From Haliclona indistincta (taxonomy: Eukaryota; Porifera; Demospongiae; Haplosclerida; Chalinidae): a DNA stretch of 64,000 nt. The position numbers were made by a program, and so were the translations under genes. Position 1 is the stretch's first letter; the number at the start of each line of letters is the position of its first letter. The notes beneath the pieces are model-generated. The model worked only from the letters and a program-made list of their open reading frames with translations. It did not search any database and was not told where the DNA came from. The DNA is taken from assembly GCA_964017065.1 (NCBI GenBank), contig OZ024792.1, forward strand, positions 690,092 to 754,091, read 5' to 3'. This document shows, one piece after another, positions 26,674 through 48,500 of the stretch.

Positions 26674-29097
26674 ATGTACGTCATTAGTAGCTACATACCG
26701 ACTGAAGAAAATCAAGTTAGTTTAAATACGATTGTGAATACATAAAAGTGCACCATTGAAGCACGTGTTGCTGTTACGTACTGCTGTGCGTATATATACA
26801 GCAACACAGCTGTGCGTATATATACGTACTGCTGTGTTGCTGTTCTGCTGGACTAAGCAATGTTCCTTGTCAGTTGAGGCTGCAGGTTGGTGAGATGGTG
26901 GAGGTGCTGGAGAGGGTGAATGACAAGTGGTGGTGGGTGGAGTGTGGAGGTGAGATTGGGTATGCTCCGACCAATCATATCGCAGAGAGCCAGCCGGATC
27001 CCGCCGAGGAGGACCACTGGGAGAATGAGGAGTACTTTGGTAGCTACGGTCACATGGTACACACACGCCAGCATTCATTATGTCATTGTAGTGTTACTAT
27101 ATTTAGAAACTGCATCAGGAGATGCTGACAGACACTAGTCGTACGCTAGCGTACAAGACAGCTATTGAGCGAGCAGCCTATGCCATGAAGGACAAGGTGT
27201 GAGCTAGTTTTAATAGTTACCAAGTGTTTTAAGCTTCTGCTTGATTTATTGGATTTATGATTCCGAACTTCTCATCCGCCTCTCTTTCAGGTTGTACTGG
27301 ACGTGGGTTGTGGAACAGGTATTCTGAGTCTGTTCTGTGCAGAGCAGGGACAGGCTGGCAAGGTGACTCTAGCTCACATATCCTCTGATTACAGCTGCAT
27401 GTGTGTGTTAGGTATATGCTGTTGAGCAGAGTGACATGGCTGACTATACCAGAGAGACTGTTAGTCAGAATGGGTACAGCGACGTGATTGCGGTCATCCA
27501 GTCACGGGTTGAGGATGCCCAGATACCAGATCAGGTGGACTTCATCGTGTCCGAGTGGATGGGTACTCTACTGCTAGTGGGTGTGGTCTGTTGTTATGGT
27601 GATGGTATTATTGTATTACACAGTTTGAGATGATGGTGGAATCTGTGATAGTAGCCAGAGACAAGTATTTGAAACAGGTATGTACCGGTTTGCTCTAGTC
27701 TAGCTAGTATGCAGCACATACAACCTTCTCTTATCATGCGATCGTAAAATGACAAGCTGGATAACATGTCACCATGCTCCTCCTGCAGGATGGTGTGATC
27801 TGGCCCTCTCATGCTGAGCTGTTCTTAGCCCCTTGCTCTGCTGAGAAGCAGTTCATTAACACAGTCACAATGTGGAATGATGTGTATGGCTTTAATTTGT
27901 CCTCTCTATCGTAAGGTGTCCCATCTATTTCAACTAACCAATCATGATCCTCATGCACACAGTCAGAAGGCTAGTGAAGAACTGCATGGTAGACCTATCC
28001 ATGATCACCAGGTATTGCTGGATGATCTGCTAGCTACTGATAGCACAGTGCTTAAAATGGACATGGCTACCGTCACGGTATCTGATCTAGAGGTAAAGCG
28101 GCTCGCTATAGCTGCCTCCATCCTTTGTACTCTGTTGTATAGATGAACGAAGCAATATTTGACTTTTTGATCACCAAGAAAGGTTTGTTAGATAGGTATA
28201 TAGATATAAAGTGAAGTAAAAAAGTTGTAATAAAAAATGAAAAGTGTAGCAAAAGTAAAGGAACAAGGCTTGAAAAAGGAAAGGAACAAGATGGGATGAT
28301 GTTCGCACAAGTAAAGGAACAAGATGGACTAATGCTTGCAAAAGTAAAAGTCCCAACATAATAAGTAGCCGCCATCTTAATTCGCGGTCATCCCTTGCCG
28401 AGCGGCAATGATAGCGATAACAAACGCTGTTTTGCTAACATCTTTCTCTTGTAGGCACTCTGCACGGTTTCGTTTCTTGGTTTACTGTCACATTTGCAAT
28501 GCCGTCCACTCTGGATGACTCATCACCTCCAGATGTCCTTCTCTCTACATCACCAAACAGTCCGTGAGTGCTCCACATTCTAACCTACTGCACTTGTCCC
28601 TTCACGAGTTATCATGGGTCTCCTCTGGATTATTCTCTCCTCTCTAGTTCAACCCACTGGAAGCAGGATCTTCTTTTGCTGGATCAGTCGCTGGAGGTGA
28701 GAGAGAATGATCGAGTGAGAGGAGTGATTAGGGTGACCAGACACAAGACATGGAGGAGGCACTTACAGATCAGACTACGCTATACCCACTGCAGGGAAGA
28801 GCAGCCTATTTCACCGGTGAGAGAGAGGTAGAGAATGAAAGAGAGGGAGGGAGGTAGGGAATGAGGGAGGGAGGGAGGGGGAGGTAGAGAATGAGAGAAG
28901 GAGAGGGGAGGTTGAGAATGAGAGAGAAGGAGAGGTTGAAAATGAGAGGGAGGGAAGGTAGAGAATGAGGAAAGAGAGGGAGGGGAGGATGAGGGAAGGA
29001 GGAAGAGTGAGGGAGGGAGTATATGTGAGCTGTGTCGTAAGTGTTACTTTGCTACACACAGGAATATTCGAAGACCTTTGCACTCTGGAGACCATAG
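26674..29097 (+). CDS. PRMT2: PRMT2-like protein arginine methyltransferase with SH3 domain, copy 2 (5' end in gap)
   Basis: The sequence resumes in the last part of exon 1 ([14 protein letters not shown]) and then follows copy 1 exon for exon: SH3 domain, [72 protein letters not shown] and the THWKQ loop. Here the terminal exon is present (29062-29097) and encodes [11 protein letters not shown] before the stop, like the short C-terminus of other PRMT2 proteins. Coding and intron sequences are nearly identical to copy 1, with scattered substitutions and small indels; for example, an insertion with a TGTGCGTATATATAC repeat near 26770-26840. An AATAAA lies at 29196. It is either a recent tandem duplicate or the other allele placed in series. 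Confidence 0.88.
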
Positions 29098-29454
29098 AAA
29101 TTATTCATCAGATCCAGCCAATTAAATCTAAAAAATTAATTCATAGACAGATTTACGAGATTATTATAAATTATGCACCCAATTCTGTCCTAGAAAATAA
29201 AATTATTTCATCAGGTCCAATTTATGCACATTATGTTAACACGCAATTCTTGATTTCTGAATGATTAGATTGTTGACCTGGTTAGTTTCCTTCCTCCGAG
29301 ATATGTATCCAAAAGATTTTATTGATAAATGAGCAGCAGTGTGTCACTATCAAATAGTAATTTTTATGAGAAAATTTTTATTTGGTATAATTGATAGACT
29401 GGTTCTTTATAAACAATATAACTTTATACGAAATGAACAATATGTTAGTAGTTG
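29098..29454. other. Convergent intergenic region between PRMT2 copy 2 and PIKfyve
   Basis: AT-rich with no coding signal. It holds AATAAA at 29196 (plus strand, PRMT2) and TTTATT at 29318 (minus-strand AATAAA for PIKfyve), so the two transcripts end close to each other. Confidence 0.5.
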
Positions 29455-39339
<9,885 letters not shown>

Positions 39340-39626
39340 TGCTACTCAAACAACTGCACAAGAGAGACCTCTTGAATCACGTGTCTAATGTGCAATGACT
39401 AACCTGCGCGAGTAATCTAGAGCCCGAGAGAGAAAGTTGCATGGCAGGCAGCTTGAGGCTTGCTCCGGCTCGACAATATCCAAGCCCGGCCCAGCCTTCA
39501 ATTTCTAATTATTCATTGTTAAAATTCTAATTGTTCGTTGTAAAAATTATTTGTGGATAAATACAATGGGAAATCAACAGTGTAAAATCGCATCATCAAG
39601 ATTACCATCAGTATAAACAAGAAGAG

Positions 39627-42037
39627 TCATTTCTCGTCAGGAGACACAATAGGGATAGCCTGATTGGGTTTTTGCTGTGTGTTACGCTGTCCTTGTTCTG
39701 ATGAATTGTCCATACCAGGTATAAAAACACCTCTAGGCCCGGGCGGTGGTGGAGTATAGGCAGCTAGTTGTTGTGCTGTTGCTGGCTCTATGTACTGCTC
39801 CATCATGGGAGGAGGAGGGCCGGGAGGTACACCAGGATGAGGAGGGTAGGCTCCACTCATCATCATGTGTTGCTGCTGGTACATCATCTGCTGCATGAAG
39901 GCTGCCCACATAGCTTGCTGCCGTTGGAACATGGCATGATCGATAGGCACAGGTTGAACCCATGGAGACATACCCCCAGGAAGAGGCATTGCTGCTGCTG
40001 ACTGCTGACCTTCATCATTGACTACAGAGAGAGAGAGGGGAAGGGAGAATTTACACCGAGTGCAAAAATTACTGTCTATCCAGTCGCACATAGTGACCAA
40101 TCAGGCTATGTGGTCACCTTCATGTGTTCATGTGGACAACAGTGACTGAACCAGCACATCAGAGCAGACAAAAATTCTGTCACATTTATGAGTATACAAA
40201 TTAAAACAAAGAATGAAAATTAATGACCAGATGAAAACTGATGCAATACAGCGATTTGAAGAAATCTTGCAACGCCACAATCAAAGTGGAAGTAACACGT
40301 TCACCAATCAAACACGCGCTTCAATAGGTCCGCACGTGACCAGCAGTGTTTGATTGGTCAACATGTTACTTCCTCTTTGATTGTGGCGTTGCAAGATATC
40401 TTCAAAACTGCTGTACAGCAGTTTTTAAAGCTTTTGCATAGCGATGTCAAAAGCAAAAATAAACATTGATCGATCAAATTCACTTCTGATCAAGTGTATT
40501 CAGCTATCTGTTGTTCACATCATACTATACAGTTGTCACAGTAGGTGTGTCATCTGCTGTATGTTGGCTGCTTATTTGGACTGTATGTAAAGACAGCTTA
40601 CCGTTTTCAGTATAGTTGCTGGTGGGTGTGGCTGTCAGTGGTACAGCCCCTCCTCCTTTTTGTCGGCGAGATGAGTATCTCTTTGGTTTAGATTCGAGTG
40701 GTGGACTGCCCAGGATGCTGCTAGTCGTCTTTGCTGTTTGTGACGGAGAGTTCTTATCGGTGACAGTCTCTGAGGGTTTAGTTGATGCTGTTGCGGCCTC
40801 ATCGGTTGGCTCCTTAGTGGGCGGGGCATCAGTAGCATCCTGGTCCACCGGTGATACTGATCGCGCATCAGATTTCAAGGTATATGTGGACGACTCTATC
40901 ACTGTAGTAGCAGTGGTAGAGGAAGCTGTAGAAAATGGCTCTAACACTTTAGTACCACCACCAGGAACGGTTTGCTGTCTTGCTGTAACTATCCCTCGTC
41001 CACGACCACGTCCCCTACCAACTGCTCTCCTGGCACCAGCTTGTCCAGCCATCTTGGATGACACATCTCTAACAATGAGGTCGCTGTGCTTGCCGAGAGT
41101 AAACACTCTTGAAGGCATTGGAGCAGCGGAATTTTGATGGAATAAAGACTTGGGACTACTCTTGGATTGAGAAGAGCTCTTGTCAGAGTGTTTCAGGGGA
41201 CTTGACGACTGTTTCTTCACTGGTTCATCAACAGCTAACTTGTTTGACCGACTAACTCTTGACTCATCATCTTCACTCTTCTGTCCTTCGCCAACTGTCG
41301 CCTCCTGCCCGCTAGTTTCATCTTTGCTAACTCTTGGTTCTTGCTTGCTATTCTCATCTCCATATTCTTTGTGGTTCTCCTGTTTGCTGACTTCTCTACG
41401 ACCCTTAGTTCGTACTTGATCTATTTCATTCCATTTCTCCCATCGATGCCTGTTTGTCTGTCTCATATCATTGTAGTCTCTTGGCTGCCGGTTCGACTGA
41501 TATCCACCATCCCTGTATCCTCCTCTCTGCTGCTGTCCTCTATACTCACTCCTCCGTTCATCATTCTCATTTCTTTGTCTATCGTTGTACTCTGTTCGGT
41601 CCTGTCCACTTCGAGTTCCTTCGTCTCTCTCACTTGATAGTTTTCTTCTATCACGATTGCTCTGATGACTTCTATCACGTCGCTCAGGAGGGAAGAACTG
41701 GCGTAACGGAACGCCTCTCCTGTTGTCACAGCTGTCTTCATGATCCTTGGTTCTCCTATGCAAGTAAAAAGGTCAGCAGGTCATGCAATGCAGCTATTAT
41801 CACTAAATACATCAAACACATGCTAACGTGCAAAATGTTGTCACACTCTCACCCTCTGCTCTCATAGAATATTCGATCCTGAAGGAATGAGTCAAAACAG
41901 AGCTGTTATCAAGGAGGCATGCTGTGTCTCTTACCCTTCTCTTCTCTTCTGGTGTACGTGGTACCTGCTCAGACTCAACATAGAGATCATGTTCCCACTT
42001 ATCAACAATCTCAGATCGTGTTGGAGCCTTTGAAATT

Positions 42038-42123
<86 letters not shown>

Positions 42124-43313
42124 GTGTAATAATTATTATATTGCACAGGATTTAGTTCAAGAGGTCATAGACTTGTAACAATGTAGGTGAACATTAATTA
42201 CTCACAAGACAGATGGACCTAGCTATTATTATCACTCAGATATAATGAGTGTAGATTAAAAGAAGCCTCAAACGTGCACGCAAGCATGCTAGCAATTTGT
42301 GGATAGCTCAGGGTTGACCAACTCACTCAACTACTGCCTGATCTTCATCATTCTGTTCCCTGTTGTCATGAAGAAAATATCGCCCCCTCGGGACAAACAT
42401 AGGGTCCTTCTTGGAAATGGTCTCCTCTTCTTCATTGCTACCACTGCCGTCAGCTTCTGGAGACTTCTTCTCTTCTTCCTCTTCCCAGCCATTGTCACTC
42501 TAATGGCAGCAGATCAGTCACACAGTGAACAGCCTCTATCCCAGAGCACTCACCTCCGCCTCCTCTGTGACAGCTCCCTCCTCCTCCTCTGTGACAGCTC
42601 CCTCCTCCTCATCAGTGACTGCTCCCTCCTCCCTCTGATCACCCTCTTCCTGCTGCTGCTGCTCAACTAAAAGGACACCATTATCACACACATGAAGCCA
42701 CAGCTACACCACCACATACCTTCCTCCTCGTCTGAGCTTGATCCAGTCCCACGATGCCGACGGTGGCTCTTAAAACAAACATCATTCTCCTCTTCATCGT
42801 CTTCTCCATGATCATTTTCACCAGTTTCACCATTAACTACTGGTATTGTCTTCTCGACATCTTCCTCTTTGGCCTCATCCTTCATGGCAGTTGTCTCCTC
42901 GTCTTTGGCTGATGTTGTCTCGTTCTGGACCGATGTTGTCTCGTTCTGGACCGATGTTGTCTCGTTCTTGACCGATGTTGTCTCGTTCTGGACCGATGTT
43001 GTCTCGATCTTGCCTGCTCCCATAGTCGCAGGTTCTTCCTTTTTCTCGACTTCTTCGTCTTTTACTACTTCCTTCTCGTCTATGATCTCTCTTCTCTCGT
43101 CCTCATCTGCGTTTTCAATGGAATCTCTGTTGACCACAGCAGTCTCTGGATCCAGATTGTCTGCTAGCGCTGGCTGCGGTGAGCTGGGTGCCTCACCTAT
43201 AGACAGACAATCACAGATCAAACAATTAACAAACGCTCAAACACAATCGATTTACCACTAGTCTCTTCTTGATCGGCATGTGAAGTCTCGAGGGAGACTT
43301 CGTCATCCGCCAT
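39627..43313 (-). CDS. CASC3: CASC3 / MLN51 / Barentsz, exon-junction complex core protein
   Basis: It runs leftward from the ATG at 43313 (MADDEVSLETSHADQEETS) to the stop at 39627. The N-terminal half is very acidic and repetitive (TTSVQNE units; EEEGAVTEEE). The SELOR core follows: KKDPMFVPRGRYFLHDNRE (about 42400), then VDKWEHDLYVESEQVPRTPE after an intron with a long (GA)n tract. This matches the two conserved blocks by which CASC3 grips eIF4A3 and RNA. An Arg-rich region, a KPKRYSSRRQKGGG motif and a Pro/Gln/Met-rich C-terminus (39627-40022) complete the family pattern. Known role: EJC assembly, nonsense-mediated decay and mRNA localisation. The last intron (40023-40602) holds an inverted-repeat element. 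The small exon near 41850-41884 is inferred. Confidence 0.85.
40247..40415. mobile_element. Near-perfect 169-bp foldback/MITE in CASC3 intron
   Basis: Two arms of about 68 bp (40247-40315 and 40347-40415) are inverted copies with only a few mismatches, around a loop of about 30 bp. Their cores read TCTTGCAACGCCACAATCAAAG and the complement. No coding sequence. Confidence 0.75.
42040..42119. repeat. (GA)n microsatellite at a CASC3 3' splice site
   Basis: A pure GA run. On the minus strand it is (CT)n ending in CTCAG before the exon encoding ISKAPTRSEIVDKWEHD. Confidence 0.95.
42900..43012 (-). repeat. 21-bp coding repeat (TTSVQNE) in CASC3
   Basis: About five in-frame 21-bp units encode TTSVQNE, with one TTSVKNE and one TTSAKDE variant, in the acidic N-terminal region. 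Confidence 0.9.
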
Positions 43314-43679
43314 GGCGCCAAATTCAACAAACGTGTGCAATCGTGCACGGTTGTGAGCGAATGTGAACGGAGGTTCACTGGTGTATAAAATGTGCCTGGA
43401 TTGGGACGAGCAGTACCAACCGCGAAAATAGTAGCAACACGCAAGAAGGGACTACTTCAGTGTCCTGTTTCCCCGCACTTTACTGCGTTGACGGGTGTCA
43501 ATCTCTGACACTCTTGTAGACCTCCCTCGTCCAAGGGAAAAGTTGAACCTCGCCTGGCCTTGTGCTGTGCGTCAAATAGTCTGTGTCACTCCAACTGCCC
43601 GCTTCGCTGGCGTCATTTGCTCTCCACAACTCGTGTTTTGTTCTATCTACAACTGATCCAAGTCGAATCAACCTCCGGG
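43314..43679. promoter_or_regulatory. Head-to-head intergenic region, CASC3 / TAF5
   Basis: About 366 bp separate the two start codons, which are transcribed in opposite directions. The region is moderately GC-rich, without microsatellites and without a clear TATA, consistent with a shared housekeeping promoter. Confidence 0.5.
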
Positions 43680-45480
43680 ATGTCTCAGCTACCGCTAGAA
43701 GTATCCCCGAGCAAGCCTGCTCTCGCCACCGTGATGCAGTTTCTGAAAAACCAGAACTTGAGGGTACGTTACAAGCTATCAACACTCTCCTCCTCCCTTC
43801 TCTGATAATGATCCCTAAAGGGCGGGCTAGTGTCTGTTGGGCTAGTATGTGTGTGCCTTCAGGAGTATGTTAATTTTGTGGTACTTTGTGAGTGATATTG
43901 TGGTCGGCTTGCTAAAACGTCAATTAGCTAAAGAGGCCTGGAATAAAAGTCACTACCATAAGCTACCCACCCACTCACACAGTTTTGAAAGGCAGTAGAG
44001 ATAGACTTTTTGACACCTCCTTGTTGGTATTCATATTTTTATTATTATAATAATTTATTCACACCTCATCACTAGCTAGGTTTGGTGGTAAATACTACAG
44101 CTATAATCTAATATTACTGTATATGGGTTCCTTCTCTTGAACTACAAACATGTAATTTGAGCAGCCAGTCTCTCACTGCTTGTTGATAATGGGCGCTAGG
44201 TTAGTCAGGCTAAGGTATGCAGCCACCATTACTGTGTAGTCTTGTTTCCTGTTGTCCAAATGATAGCTCCACAAGCTGTCACTACTGTACTCACTATCAA
44301 CATAGCCAAGAGCTTGTGTGACAAGACATTTGTATATGATGATCACTAAGGCTTTGAAGGGCACCTGCTACACACCTTAGTGGTATTTTGAATGAAATAT
44401 GATACCTCACAGTGACTTATAGTAAATGTTTTGATGCATTGAAGTAAGCTCTCATTGTCAGCTGGTGTCAAGTGTCCTCCTCTTGCTCCTTGTGCAAGCA
44501 GAATTTTGGCTATTCTGTAATCACATGTGCGGCCTCAGTTTGGTATTAGTGACCGGTTTGTCATATGAATACAGCTCGGTAAATTCAACTGTAAATGCAT
44601 ATGAAAATAGCACACACATTTTAGTTGAGACTTAGCGCATGCAGCGTAGCCAGCTGAATCACACAATGTAAGAAATCTTCCAAATAAGGCTTTCTAGCTG
44701 TTGCAATAAGTAATTAAGCTCCTGTACTTCTATGATAGTCATGTTGTGAGAGCAATGGTCTGATTTATATAACCCTGCAAATTGTGGGTTTGTTTTGCTG
44801 GCTTTGTGACTGGGCTTTGGTTTTCAAACTCATTGTTACAAGCGACCACCGCTTGACCACCGCTTGACCACCGCTTGGCCACCGCTTGGCGCAGGAATTT
44901 CTGTTTCCATTGATGTACACTCCATGGTAACACTATCAATAATAATTTATTATGAAAACTTCTGTTGCTGAGCACATAGGGTTGTTTGTGCAGTTGAGAG
45001 TACTATTTAACACTTTAGTGAGATAGTTTAGCACTCTTAACAGCTGAAGCCAAGAGTGGTATGATCCAGCTATACTGTACCCATTAACCCATCTCACAGA
45101 TCACCATATTGTAAATCCTTCCCACTTAGCTAGACTCTACAGCTATAGAATTGTGGTATAGCATAGACATGAGTCACTGGTAATGTCTGCAGCTCAAGCT
45201 GGTCTGGGTGTGTGTGTTGATAGCTGTCTAGTTACCTAGCAACCACTTCCTTGCAGCCAAGCATGCTTAATCAAATTCTCTGACACACTCTGTTGCTCTC
45301 CATGGTAACACACAAATTCAGTGACTGTCTGTTCCTTATTTGGCAGTGTCTGCTTATTTGAATAACCAAATTATTTTGTCTTCTCAGGAAACTGAAGAAG
45401 CCCTCAGGAAGGAGCTTGGTCTGGCAACCTCTGTCAGTTCCAGCCAAACACTGCAAGCTGGTGGTTTGCAGAGGTATGTT

Positions 45481-45519
<39 letters not shown>

Positions 45520-48500
45520 TGTCTATGTTAGTAACGTCACTTAACCTTTCTCCCTTTTTTTACAGCAGTTCTATTGAGCCATCAAAAATAACCGAGTTGT
45601 ATGTTAGGTGAGTGTGTGGGAGTACTGTAGTGGTAGCTTAGCAACTAGCTAGTAGCAGCTGTAATCATTGGGCCCAAACATCCCTTCGTACTTGTGTTAG
45701 CACATGCTGTCAACAACTGGATGTCAGCCATGGTTGCATCATAATTTTAGTGAGAGTGTAGTGTAACCCAGGGCGGGCTGGTTGATGATATGTGTCTGAG
45801 TGTCTCTTGTTATGGCTAGAGGCTCTTATAGTGTATGATGTCATCCTAGGATGTTATGATGTCATCCTAGGATGTTATGATTCTGTTATTGTTCATATCT
45901 GAACTAACACTCATTTGCTCCTAGTGCTTTGGTATGCTGTGCCAGTGATGATATGTTATCGCTTTGCGCTGTAGTTTGAGCTTCTTTACTGATGGCGGCG
46001 GGTGGCTGGCTGTGGTGTATGCACTGTGCTGCTTTCTGGCTGCCTGTTCATATCTTGTTCTTCTCTGTAGTTCTGTTGCAGTCCCTTCTTCTGTTGCTAT
46101 CAATGCTGAACATGAAAATTCCGTACTTGTGTCTTCCCAAGTGGCCAACTCGGCCACAGAGGAGGACCCAGAGATGGAGGAGGAAGAGGAAGAGTATGAG
46201 GGAGACGATAGTCCTCGTTCTTGGCCTGGTACTCTCTCCAACCGTCCATACCCCACTCTTAATGAGAGCTTTCTCAAATCCATAACACCATTCTCTGTCC
46301 TTAACCGAGCTCCAATCCGAGCTGCCCCTACACCTCTCGCTCTCCCATTCACTACAGCCCTGCCACCTGCCCTAGCCACAGCAGCTGCTGCCAACCCAAT
46401 CACCACACCCATGGGAGTGTTTCTAGGCAAGCCATCCGCTCAGTTTGTCCATCCAATGCAGACCCTGTTCACTATCGTTCCTCCGGGCCTCATCCAGCCC
46501 CCTGTGCTCACCTCAACCTCTGAGATGATCGCCACTCCAACCACCCCTGAGGTCTATTCTCCTGCCTACAGCAATGATGAACCAACCTCTAACAACTTGG
46601 TTTCCCCGACAAAGATATCCTTCGATCTAACTAAACCTGTTGCTGGCAAGCCCGTCATCACGCTAGCCTCCATCCCACCGGAGGAGATGACTCAAGCCCA
46701 CATTGACCTCAAGGCCTTTGCTGAAGACTTCAAGACTCGTCGTATACAGCTTGGCTACACTCAAGGTGCTGTCGGTCAATCATTAGCTGAGAAAGGCTAC
46801 AGCAACTTTGCCCAGAGCACCATCAGTCGCTTTGAACAACTTCAGCTGAGCCCATCCAATGCTGCCGCCATCCGTCAAGTGCTTGAGAGGTGGCTGATCG
46901 AGATGGAGAACCCCACAGCAGTCTCGCCCGTCATGGAACCACTTGCTCCTGCTCGTAAACGCAAGAGACGAGCTGTCTACAGTGCTCAGACTCGTCAGAT
47001 GCTGGATGAGTACTTCCAGAAGAACTGTCGTCCTAACCGTGCCCTGATAGAGACCATTGCTCATGAGCTAGACCTACTGCCAGAGGAAGTGAGGGTCTGG
47101 TTCTGCAACAAGCGCCAGAAGAGCAAGCACAGCTACCAGACTGATGATGTAGCCACAGTCCCCAGCCCTTCCTCACCGTCCACTCCTTCCAGCAGCGTCT
47201 ACTCTCAGAGGATCTCGCCATCTCCTCCATCAAACTTCTCCATCGAGGAGCTAAGCAAGTCTTCGGCACCAACCAAGACTACCTTTAGCCCGATTCAGTT
47301 CACCAGCCACCTTACCATGCTGCCGCCTCAGACATCCACTATGACCCCTATCGTGATCAGTCCGACCTACGAGCAGATGGGTTTGACCTTTGTGAAGAGC
47401 CAGCCCACTGTGCTCTCAATGTCCAGCACCGCCTGAACACCTCCCCTTATCTCATGTTATGAACATTGCTACCAACCTAAGCCACTTCAGGCAGTTTAAC
47501 TGTTAGCTAGGTCACATTGGTATGTAGTTATGTTGGAACTAGCTTCAACTCGAAGCTCACTCACTCACTCACCACCTGCCCATCCACTGACTCACTAATC
47601 CATCCACTCACCATTGCTATCGTGTGTACTGTGTGATGTTATATAACTATGAACTGATTTGGTTCAGAATAATACCACAATTATATCAATTATGTCAGTG
47701 GTCAATTAACCTCAGTTCAAACGGCAATCCTGAGCATCCTAATACACAAATGTGTTCTGTACTAATGTGTAAAGGTGACCAGGTATCTCAATGAGGGCAT
47801 CCTAGCTGTGGAATGAGCTATGTCAATGTTAGCATAATATGATCTTATTTTTAAAGGGTTCCCATTAACTATTGTCATGGAAACGGCACACAGTGTCACT
47901 GTCAGGAATTAAATTTATTCACAAGCAACAGAATAAGCATATTCATTACATTACATTGATAGATACATGTATTAGAGTAGATTAATGGTTAATGTTTTGT
48001 ACAGCACATAAAATGATTTTTAAATATTACAGTTTGTTGGAGTTTGTCGAGAAAAGTCTGGATATGTACAGGGTAAGTTGTCATGGTTACCATGTATACG
48101 AGTCACCTGACTGTCATGTGATCTCCACAGCATGAGCTGACACTGGTACTTTATCCTATATTTGTGCATCTCTACCTCGTCCTAGTGCAATCTGGACAAG
48201 AACATTACGGTAACGATCACTCCATGCGTCCCCTGACTGAGGGCTGTTTCTTCCTCAGCCCGGCAGTTCTATCAGCAGCATCACTTGAAACAAGAGAGCT
48301 ACTATAATGAAGAGCTGACCAGACTACACAGTATCACTACCATGGAGCAGATGGGACAAAATGACCTCATTGAGATATACAGGTATAGGTGCTCACTGAG
48401 GAAGGAAGAGAGTGCATGCACTACACTGTGACGTGGTGTGTATTTGTGAGAAAGGATGCATGTTTGTTCTGGACTGTGTCTCCAGCTGAAGTATGACACG

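Noticed and set aside
40616..41137. Plus-strand 173-codon ORF opposite CASC3
   Set aside because: Antisense shadow of the large CASC3 exon. It has no recognisable domain or splice partners.
45964..45991. Using the first codon of the open frame (a TTG at 45964) as the POU start, giving an N-terminal hydrophobic segment
   Set aside because: Not an ATG. A hydrophobic leader makes no sense for a homeodomain factor, and an in-frame ATG or a spliced start further on is more likely.
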